From Otatea glauca (taxonomy: Eukaryota; Streptophyta; Magnoliopsida; Poales; Poaceae), in contig CM070720.1 of assembly GCA_036346275.1 (NCBI GenBank), forward strand, positions 10,207,278-10,271,277: 64,000 nucleotides of DNA, given 5' to 3'. Below are positions 55,861 through 64,000 of the stretch, in pieces. The notes under the pieces were generated by a model. The model ran no database searches. It was not told where the DNA came from and saw only the letters and a program-made list of their open reading frames with translations. The position numbers and the translations under genes are program-made. How positions within the stretch are numbered: the stretch's first letter is position 1; every line of letters begins with the position of its first letter.

Positions 55861-57137
55861 CTTGCACTCTTGCCATGCCTAGGGGTGGAACAGATGGAAG
55901 ACAAATCGAACCCTAGTGTTACCATATTCACACACATATTTTAAAATTGAATATGAATTTGAATATTCTTGAATTCAAATACGAGTCTAGATATTTGTCG
56001 CATATGAATTCAAATCAAATACGTATTCAATTCGGTCAAATTCGGAATCCGCATAATTTGTACATGTTAAGATAATATTAGGCATTTTATAGTCATAATA
56101 TTAAGCTTAGATTACTTTACACTATAAGAAAGTTGGCATGTGTTGCTCGGACATTATTGACACATAATCGACATTGTTTTATACAGGGGCAGTATTGGAA
56201 CGTTTTATACAGGGGCAGTATTGGAACGAACTAAAAGACATGCCGCGAAAGAAACTGGAACAAATTAATAAGGAACATGTCATGGAAGAAAGTATAACAC
56301 AAATGCCTCTCGGATATGTACCACTCGTTCAACAAAATGAATTACATGTTCTTTGTTACTCCTACTTGGTAGGCCTGGGAAATCGCAGTAGTAGCCTGGT
56401 AGGGATCATCAAATGAACTTCCGAGCCTCGCTTAATAAATTTCAGGACCGAATACACAAATGTGCACGTTCAGTAAATTAGTTAGTTTAGAGGCTTTAGG
56501 GCTTCTACAAAATTTCCTTGCGTGTGTAGAGACGCGTACACGTTTGTACGTATGAAGTATGTGAGGTGTGTATGAGTGTGTTGTATGAGTCCTTGTACCA
56601 AAAAAGATAACGCGGTTCACCATTTTACATGAATCAATAAAGTAACGAAAAAGAGCATACCTTTTCTTCGGCCCAAGGATGCCACGAAAGGACATGTCTG
56701 TACCTTCACGGTAATATATGTGTGTAAATCTGTCTAAATGCATGTGTGTTTATTTCATTATGTGTATGTAGACCATAAAAGCAAAAAGATAAAATACAAC
56801 GGAAGTAAATTTTGTTTGATTTGAAAATTATACTCACCTGTTCTTTTTCAAAATGATGTTTTAGAAGCCATACGATAAAACTTATAAAAAGTTTAAAGCT
56901 ATCTTAAAACTATCATGATATTTTAATCTTATTAATTTATACAAATGTAAAGCTATAGTAAGTAATAACTGATGTTCAAAACTCAATAACATCATTGTTA
57001 AAAGATACTGAGTGAGTAGCCAAAACATTTATTGTCTTTGTGTTGTATTCAGTCGGTACGTGTGTTAGGGAAATTTTGTGAGTGAGGGAACTTCTACTAG
57101 TGTAAATGGAACGAATTAAGCACCGTCAAGGTTATTC
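55861..57137. other. Unassigned region with AT-rich palindromic sequence
   Basis: Stretch 55930-56040 is built of GAATTCAAAT/ATTTGAATTC-type words. An 80-codon frame at 56174-56416 (QGQYWNELKDMPRKKLEQINKEHV) is of unknown nature; its start is generated by a 26-base tandem duplication, so it is doubtful as a gene. Nothing else was recognised. Confidence 0.4.
56176..56227 (+). repeat. 26-bp tandem duplication
   Basis: GTTTTATACAGGGGCAGTAT-TGGAAC is present twice in direct succession without differences. Confidence 0.9.
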
Positions 57138-58035
57138 GACCCTGTTTGTTTAGATTTGAGCTTTTTAGCTTATAGTTTAAAACTAACTTTTTTTTGGCTT
57201 AAACAAATTCTGCTTTTAAGCCAAATCAGCTTGTTTGGCAGGCTGATTTTTGTTAGTTTAGCTTATTGTTGTGAAGCACGAAATGTCCAAAATACTTTTA
57301 TTCAAATGAGCTAAGAAAGGTCCGCATATCATCGATTTTGAGGTTACAACATGATATGGATGAACATATAGCAATTACTCGAACTAAATATCAAAATTCT
57401 CATACAAACAAACATCTTTTCTCAAATTGCAAAAAAAGATCCAAAATTAGAATTGTTGTTCATCATTCATCCACCTATAAGCGCGGTTGCCACGAGGTTG
57501 GCTGGATCTGATGGCAGCGGAGGCTGGGAACAGCCAGATCTAGTGGCGCTGGGGTGGAGGATGTCGTTGTGTAGGACAATGACCACGATGAAGGAGAGGC
57601 GGTAGTAGGTCCAATGGCACCGGGGTGGAGGACACCGACATGGAGGTGGAGACCAGAGGACGTCGCAGCAGCTGGGTGAGGCCATAGTTGGATCCAGTTA
57701 GATGAGGCCCTAGTCGCCCTTTAGGCGATTCGGCAGGTGGAGACGGTTGGGGATTGGAATGGGAGTGGGTAGAGGCTGGGATGGAAGTTTTTATATACGA
57801 TGGCAACGATAGGAAATTTCGACGAAATTGAGTTGCAAAGTTTATTTTAATACAATAAAAGCCAAAAAAAAGCACTTTTTTCTACTTATGGCTTAATAGT
57901 TGTAAGGTGGCTTAACTTTTTTTTTTATAAACCTGGCTGAAAAGCCTCCCATTTGTTTGAGCATTAGTCCTTTTGGCTTTCAAGAGGGAGGAAAAACCGC
58001 TTTTAAGCTGGAGGAAAAGCGGAAATAAAAGGGTC
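57138..58035. mobile_element. Possible non-autonomous DNA transposon
   Basis: The left end GACCCTGTTTGTTTAG and right end (inverted) GACCCTTTTATTTCC share six terminal bases, and both sides have GCTTTTAAGC-type words. The centre (57467-57790) is GC-rich without a convincing gene. No target duplication was found. Confidence 0.28.
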
Positions 58036-58137
58036 TTAAAAGTCATAGTGAGTTCGTGTTCCTTTTTCTGCAGCCTCATAATAAATGGTATATTATAAAT
58101 CATATAATTATTCAGTGATGTGCTGTGACTTTTCTCT

Positions 58138-58946
58138 TTGCCTACCGAGAAATATACGCAAAACAACCTCCTGTTCCCACTGCTCGACAGTTCAGTCACT
58201 GAATCCTTGCCGAATATAAAATTTGTGCCATCAATTCGATGCAGCGTTCAGCGGTGGGAGCCGGCAGCTGGTTTGTGCTCTCCGTCGGTTAAACGCTGCT
58301 GCCCTCCCTACTCTGCTTCTCGGCCACCCCCGGCTTTTGACTCTGATGATGGCTTACAAAGAAAAAACTTTACTCGTGCTCTGCTCCTCTATCTAAACAA
58401 CACCTCTACAACACTGCGTTCCAAACACTGGTGATTCTTGTATTATCTTGCCTTGGTGATGGACAGGATGCAAGGTTTGCTTCTTGGTCGAACTTTTACT
58501 TTTAGGATTCTGGTTGTTGTTACGAGCAATTAGATGACGAACTGGTCATTTGACTGGCTTCTTTCTTGGGTTTCAGTGGAGGATCACGAAGTCCCGGTGT
58601 ACGCGTCAGGCTCCCAGGTGATTCTGATTGCCTTTTCATCTTATTATATTTGTGTATGATTTTATCTGTGTATTATGGGAAATTCTACGCTACAAAAACA
58701 GGAGATTAATTTGCCCTCTTGTGATATGATGGCTCTATTGTGTTGCCGGTTAGGATAAGTTGAATTGGAGAAAACCTGTCACCTTAATATCCTTCATTGG
58801 TCATGGTTAGAGTATTTAGTGTTGCTTTCTTCGTCATTATTTGATGTTACCATTGAACTTGAGAGAAAGCATCTTGTGATAACTCTCAGTTCACCATCTC
58901 AGCAGGTAAACCTAGCGACCATGTGCTTTATCATGTTTCAGGAAGT
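58138..58946 (+). other. Possible host gene fragment interrupted by the Tat LTR
   Basis: This stretch has low-copy character. A GATGGACAGGATGCAAG start-like segment (58458) is followed by GTTTGC and, about 100 bases later, TTGGGTTTCAG. Then comes a 41-base piece coding VEDHEVPVYASGSQ and ending CCCAG-GTGATTC. A second CAGCAG-GTAAAC (58903) and TCATGTTTCAG (58931-58941) lie just before the Tat LTR at 58947. Splice-like borders suggest exons, but no protein family is recognised and the frames are short. Confidence 0.3.
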
Positions 58947-59602
58947 TGTTGGCGTCAAAAACTTGAGGTAGGGTTTCTGACAACAGCACACCAGACGAAC
59001 ACTGGGTTCAGAGCGTGCCAGTCTATTTGACCTGTAACCGACAAGGTAAAAAATATAAAATTCACACAAAGCCGATCGCGAAGATCAATCGGCTTAGACT
59101 CAATCAGCTTGAAGCCGATCAAGATCAAAGTAACAGGATAAGTCTAATTAGCCGATTAAGGCTAATCAGAAGATAAAGGTAGATCGATTCTGAAGAAGGC
59201 GATGCGCAACAAAATCAGAACAAATCGAACCTGGGGCGTAATTTGAAGAAGATCAACAATCGGCGATGCGCAACTTTATTGATCAAGATCGAATTACAAA
59301 CACTAAGTTACAAAGGCTACTCCTAGTCGACAGGGAAAAGTAAGAAAGTAAAGGCTGGCTAATTGTATTGTGTTGGATTGTATTCTTTGCAGCTTGCTTC
59401 GACCCTTCTTTTATACCCGTCGGCCGATCGTATCCTTTTACAACACGTTTCAAGTCTTGATCCGTATCGGCCCTATCTCAGACAGTTATTTCCTTAAAGA
59501 TCTTGCTTTTACTAAATATCCTCAAATCTTTCCGACCTGTCCGTTAACTTCCGCATTTTGACTTTATTGCCGATTTTGACTTGCCAAATTTTGGTGCAAA
59601 CA
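58947..59602 (-). repeat. 3' LTR of the minus-strand Tat element (656 bp)
   Basis: The inverted end TGTTGGCGTCAA is at 58947. The inverted start GGTGCAAACA is at 59602 beside the purine tract. An inverted TATA box, TTCTTTTATACCC, is at 59407-59419. It is full of CGATCGGCTT-type words. Confidence 0.75.
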
Positions 59603-59620
59603 TATGCCCCCAATTTTTTA
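59603..59620 (-). other. Polypurine tract of the minus-strand Tat element
   Basis: Inverted, it reads AAAAAATTGGGGGCATA before the LTR start TGTTTGCACC. The GGGGGCATA form is typical for this lineage. Confidence 0.75.
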
Positions 59621-59800
59621 GAGATGTCTTGTCATCTATCAAAAATTGCAATAATCGGCTTTTTCCCATCGGCTAACTGTTGCACTTCGCTCAATAACTG
59701 CCGCTTTATTTGCGCCGTAATTTTCTAACATGCGTGTAGTGTGCTTTAACTTCTCGCATCTTCCGAGATTCATTTCCCGCCACTTCAAATTTTCACCTTG

Positions 59801-59810
59801 CTATAAAATG
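59801..59810 (+). promoter_or_regulatory. TATA box of the plus-strand plant-mobile-domain gene
   Basis: CTATAAAATG lies 150 bases upstream of the ATG at 59960 and outside the LTR. It reads towards the plant-mobile-domain gene, opposite to the element's own transcription, so the gene appears to have its own promoter. Confidence 0.55.
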
Positions 59811-61491
59811 CGGCCCCCACTGCGGTCATTCTTCACGCGCTCGAGCTCTCGTAATCTTCACAATCGACTTCCTCCTGCTTGGCTTCTCATCTTAGTCAAT
59901 CGGCTTCTGCCTGCCCTCTCCTCTGAGTCAATCGGCTTCTTAACACCAAGATCGACTGAATGGATCCTTCCCAGGTACTCATCTCGATTCCCAACAGTGT
60001 TGATCAGTTTTTCCTTGGCCCCCTAGGAAACTTAGACGCGGCTACGATTATTGATAATGAAGTAACTCGCCTTCCTTTGTCGGCTAGAGGGTATAACATT
60101 GAGGGGTGGAGTAAGAGTTTTAGAGCTTGGCCGATTGCACTTAAAGGGTGGAAGAATTGGTATAACCGGGTAGCAGCCCAAAAAAGAGAATCCTGGGAAA
60201 GAATGGGCATAGCCGAGTGCATTCCTTTGAGTTTAGCCGATCCAGAGGCCAATGAGCCCTTGGTGGCCACGGCTTGTTATTTCTGGTCGGATGCTTTTAA
60301 CGTCTTCATGTTTCGCACCGGTCTGGTTGGCCCAACTTTGCTGTTTGAGACTAGATGGAGAACAAATATCGGCCTTTAGCGCCAAACCCAAGTATAAATT
60401 TATTCGATCCAAAGGTGAAGGCTGGTCCTAGTATATTGCCAACAACAATAAAGTAAATGGATTAGTATCGGACGAAGAGCACGTTGCTTTCCTCAACCTT
60501 TGGCTTGACTGATTTCTGTTATGCGGTGCTTCATTAGGGCCAACCCAAGTATATCAGACAATTGCAGAAGGATTGGTAGCGGGCCGTCGGCTGGCGCTTG
60601 GAAAAACGTTTCTGGGAGCAGTATACCAAATGATGCATATTATTAGAAGACGGCTTTACACGGGTTTTGCCGATTTCACTGTAGGCAATGTGGGCGGCCC
60701 CTTATGGTTTATTCAGGTTTGGCTGTACTGCTTCTTTAGCCAACCTTTTGATTTAGAGCCTAGTGATGATACGGCCTTCCCAAGAGAAGACAACCCAGAG
60801 AGTGCCATTCCTCAATATCAAGCGAGCCAATCATTTGGTGAACGATTCATCATGTGTTCTGGTAATGAGATAAAAATCACAGCTATCGATTCGAGAAAAT
60901 ACTTGTCTTTCTTCCTTCACTTGAGCGATGAAGATCTAAGACAGCGGGACTTTTTTAGTTATAGCGGTGTGGCCGATTTTCCATGGCCTTCATTTTTACA
61001 TCTTGAAGTCGACAGTTCTTCAATGCCCCAGGAGACACTCGAGTTGTATAAAATCTTCACTTCTCCTTGCATTCTTCATGCTGGTCTCCACACAAGAAAT
61101 CGGACATTCCAGCCGTCATATGAATTCTATCACCCATCTGTTTACGCAAGGCAACTGGGATTTGGTCAAGTGATACCAAGTTTTCAGCTTCTTGATCGGC
61201 TTGAGCCAAGAGCTAGAGTCCGCAATGATGTATCGGCTGAGATTGTACTTGAAGTAGCCGATGACCTGCAAGTTCAGTCTTTGCCACACTTTTTTCTAAA
61301 TACCAGACGGGCAGGAGGTTATCCTACATGGTGGTCAAAGATTGCAGAAGTTCTCTATCGGTCAAAGTCTCCGTCGAACATCATCAATGAATTTTTTCCA
61401 AATCTTCCGGAGCCGATGTTAGTATCTAACGTCGATTCTAGCAGTGATGCCACTTCGTCCGGATATACTAACACGAACATAGATATTTCTG

Positions 61492-61576
61492 GTGAGGTAT
61501 CGACTTAGAGTCTCAATTTTTCCACTTTGTCTTTTATGAAGCCTACCTCGAATCTAATTTTGTTTCTTCTCTGTAG
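61492..61576 (+). other. Predicted intron 1 of the PMD gene
   Basis: The donor TCTG-GTGAGG (or GTATCG at 61497) and acceptor TTCTCTGTAG bound 80-85 bases of T-rich sequence. Without splicing the frame stops at 61508. Confidence 0.6.
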
Positions 61577-61728
61577 AACAAGGTTGTTGGAAAGAGGGCG
61601 ACTTCAGGCCATCGGGTGATAGCCAGCCTAAGAGACAGCAACAATCAACTACCATCACAGGTTACGCCTCTGGGTCCTTGGGTATTCAGACCCATCTCTG
61701 TCGGACTTAGAAAAACAGAAACAACCCA

Positions 61729-61806
61729 GTAAGTCTTTTATCGGCTTTCTTTTAATTTTCAACCAATTTTCATCTGACAAGATTATTTATCCGATAAACT
61801 CTTCAG
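61729..61806 (+). other. Predicted intron 2 of the PMD gene
   Basis: A GTAAGT donor after ACAACCCA and the acceptor AACTCTTCAG enclose 78 T-rich bases. Confidence 0.6.
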
Positions 61807-61904
61807 AAAAGTAGCGAAAGTATACCAAAGCTGTTGCCAAGAGGGTCCCTAAGCCCAATGAGCAGAGCGGCGAGAGTTCGCCACATGCGTTGGCTACTGG
61901 AGAG

Positions 61905-61980
61905 GTAAATAATCGTATCTTTTGTTAAGTATCTTATGTCCTTCAATACGTCGGCTTACCCTTTATTTTACTTCCTTTAG
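61905..61980 (+). other. Predicted intron 3 of the PMD gene
   Basis: A GTAAAT donor after ACTGGAGAG and the acceptor ACTTCCTTTAG enclose 76 bases. An alternative acceptor CAG lies three bases further. Confidence 0.6.
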
Positions 61981-63036
61981 CAGACGCAATCAGCTCAAGT
62001 CGCGAAGATCTTGGCCGATCTTCCGAAGATCTCTTCTGCACCACTCTCTCCACTACGGCCGACTCCAATAGCTCCAACCGCCGATCTGCCGGAGCTTTCT
62101 GACCCGACAAATCTGTTGGGCTTCTCCTTGGCCGATCTTGATGACCCGGAGATCATGGCCACTGAAGACTACGACGCTGAGATAGGAAAATCCTCGAAGT
62201 ATCGAAGGAAGTGTCGGCTGTAGTCACCTCTACCCCAGGCATGAAAGAAAAATTGAACAAGCTTTTTGACCTAGTTACGAGGCTGCAATCGGAGATCCTG
62301 GCAAACAACCAGCCGATCCGAGATGCTTTGGCAGCGGTTGAAGCCGATCTGCCCCCAGAGGCCATGGAGGCTCTTCTCAACGTCTGCCATCTGGACGAGA
62401 GGAAATCTGAAGTGGTGGCAGCTGAGGCAAGAATAGCCCGGCGTGAAGCTCAAGAAGCTGACCAGAAAATTTTGGATGAGCTCGTTGCTGACGCCAAGGC
62501 CAAGAAACAAGTTTGATCTCGTCTGAGTGATGAAGACCACAAAGAACTCCCTCAGTCAGCTCGAATCGACTAAGAAGTTTCTCATGGAAGAGTTGGCCAA
62601 GACGGAGAAGCTAATAACAGAAGGCCAACAAACCCTTGAGAAAACTTCATCAGGTATCAAGGATCAAAAGCTGGGACTCGCAGTGGCCGTGGTCGGCGTA
62701 AAAAAGCAAATGACCAAAGTGATGCCAGTGCCAGGGAGCGCAAAAGAAGACGATCGCATCATTGACGAAGTTCAATGTGTGATTGCAAAGCCGCAGGTGC
62801 ACTGTCGGCTTTAGGCGCAACTCTCCCAGGCTCAGGCATTCAGCATTAAATCCTGACATGTAAAACTTTTGTTAGTTGTTTTGGAAATACTTATCTTGAT
62901 ACTTTTGTTACTCTTATAATCGGCTGTTTAACCGATCTTAATTTCACTTTCTAGTAATCTCTTCTGAGTCTGCAATCCTTTTAGCCGATTAACAGCATCG
63001 TGTTAACTTGGCCTTTTGAACGTGATCCTTAGTCGA

Positions 63037-64000
63037 CTAGGCTCCAATCCAAACGCTAGGATAGTACTTCTTCAAATATTTCCCATTAATAGCTTTAGGC
63101 AATACATATCCTTCCAACGTCTCTATTACGTACGAATTTCCACCGACTAGCCGATTAACCTTGTATGGTCCTTCCCACGTAGGTGACCATTTTCCGAATC
63201 GGTTATCTTTCGAAGCAACAGGTAATATCGTTTTCCATACTAAATCAGCTTGATCGAAAGATTTAGGCATGACCTCTTTATTATACACACTTGCAACCCT
63301 GATTTTATTCTTCTTAAGCCGATCAAGCGTGGACAAACGTAATTCTGCCAACTCATCCAAGTTGTCGATCATCGAATTGTTATAATCCTGAGCCGACAAA
63401 CTGTTTTGTCTGGCCACTCGTATAGATTCAATGTTGATCTCCACGGGTAAAACGGCTTCTTGACCATACACCAACTGGTAAGGTGAAAGCTTCGTTGCTC
63501 CGTGATAAGCTAGCTGATACGCCCAAAGCGACTCCGATAAAGTTGAGTGCCAATTCCTTGGTTTTGCATCAATCTTCCTTTTGATCAACTTGATTAACAT
63601 TTTGTTGGATGACTCGGCTTGTCCGTTAGCCTGAGCGTAGTATGGGGATGAATTCAACAGTTTGATTCCCAGACTAGTCGCGTAATTCTGAAACTCATTA
63701 GACATGAACACCGTACCTTGATCGGTCGTGATTGTTTGCGGTATTCCAAACCGATGGACAATATGCTCATTAACAAAGTCGATGGCTTCAACACTGGTCA
63801 CTTTCTTAAGTGGTATAGCTTCAACCTATTTAGAGAAATAATCGGTTCCGGCCAAAATAAACTTGTGGCCTTTACTTGAAGCAGGAAATATTTGGCCGAT
63901 TACATCTATTCCCCAACCTCTGAACGGCCATGGCTTGATAATTGGGTGCAAGGCTGATGCTGGTGCTAGTTGTATGTTGCCAAACTTTTGACAGGTCTGA
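63037..64000 (-). pseudogene. Tat integrase, partial, with an in-frame stop
   Basis: The frame enters at the window edge with TCQKFGNIQLAP and WGIDVIGQIF (first catalytic Asp). It continues through a TAG at 63826-63828 where the family has Trp (YFSK-stop-VEAIP). From 63801 it is open for 254 codons: TTDQGTVF (Asp27), GQAESSNK (Glu63, giving the D-35-E spacing), LSPYQLVYGQEAVLP, then the C-terminal domain KWSPTWEGPYKVNRL, ending YYPSVWIGA. A single point mutation separates this part from being intact, so the element may be fairly young. Confidence 0.88.

Larger units (their letters stand above)
59960..62815 (+). pseudogene. Plant mobile domain (PMD) gene carried antisense in the Tat element
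   Basis: The protein starts MDPSQVLISIPNSVDQFFLGPLG. It continues GWSKSFRAWPIALKGW and YFWSDAFNVFMFRTG to about 60355, where a one-base shift leads to FSAKPKYKFIRSKGEGW. Two in-frame stops (TAG 60429-60431, TGA 60510-60512) interrupt the core. The long frame 60573-61508 covers FLGAVYQMMHIIRRRL, GGPLWFIQVWLYCFF and RQLGFGQVIPSFQLLDRL, typical of the plant mobile domain (PF10536). Three short introns follow. The C-terminal exon (61981-62815) encodes a charged, probably coiled-coil tail ending PVPGSAKEDDRIIDEV, with two more shifts. The gene is decayed; the family's function in retroelements is unknown, while cellular relatives act in genome stability and silencing. Confidence 0.78.
58947..64000 (-). 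mobile_element. Tat-lineage Ty3/gypsy element, 3' half, minus strand
   Basis: On the minus strand the window enters in integrase (64000-63037), passes the 3' region with a plus-strand gene (59960-62815), the purine tract (59603-59620) and a 656-bp 3' LTR (59602-58947). The 5' part lies beyond the window. The left flank is GAAGT. The lack of a chromodomain, the long 3' region and the antisense gene fit Tat/Retand. Confidence 0.85.

Overview
The window is intergenic plant DNA, most likely from a grass (Poaceae). It is a stack of nested LTR retrotransposons with one CACTA DNA transposon, hAT remains and very little that could be host gene. The inference rests on Tekay-type chromoviruses with ~3 kb LTRs, Retand/Tat elements, SIRE-type copia LTRs and CACTA ends carrying subterminal hairpins. 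There are no bacterial-style operons, CRISPR arrays, rRNA or tRNA genes.

Layout. (1) 1-5363: the 3' half of a plus-strand Tekay-type Ty3/gypsy element (pol, then a 2,980-bp 3' LTR). (2) 5364-16127: a minus-strand Tekay element with a truncated 3' LTR on the left, broken pol and gag, an extra pre-gag reading frame, a primer-binding site and a long 5' LTR interrupted by a copy of the neighbour's LTR end. (3) 16128-18022: two CACTA right ends in the same direction; the first belongs to an element with hairpin arrays and a 141-residue reading frame. (4) 18023-20597: LTR relics. (5) 20598-23560: minus solo LTR. (6) 23761-42437: plus solo LTR with target duplication CCATA, split by a complete Retand/Tat element (26073-41810, duplication GTTAG). 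That element is itself split by a rearranged Tekay LTR containing an 824-bp tandem array of pol end plus LTR start. (7) 42443-46716: an old plus LTR relic holding a SIRE-like solo LTR (44107-45877, duplication CATTA). (8) 46757-50041: minus solo LTR, duplication TATCC. (9) 50524-51080: hAT-type TTF-finger transposase remnant. (10) 51542-54648: SIRE-like 3' LTR with another fragment inside. (11) 54649-58946: mostly unassigned, with a possible host gene fragment at its right edge. (12) 58947-64000: a minus-strand Tat element running off the window.

The most interesting content is not the retroviral-type genes, all of which are damaged, but what they carry. Both Tat elements have a second gene on the opposite strand between integrase and 3' LTR. 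In the right-hand element it is a plant-mobile-domain gene with its own TATA box, start codon and three short introns; in the other it is a gene of the 'putative gypsy type transposon' family plus a small SSDEEE-motif frame. A similar motif occurs in the CACTA-internal frame. Further oddities are the 824-bp pol/LTR tandem array, an opposite-orientation LTR junction present at both ends of one element, and a conserved stem-loop near the 3' end of the Tekay LTRs with paired base changes. All comparisons were made by eye without alignment or database search.
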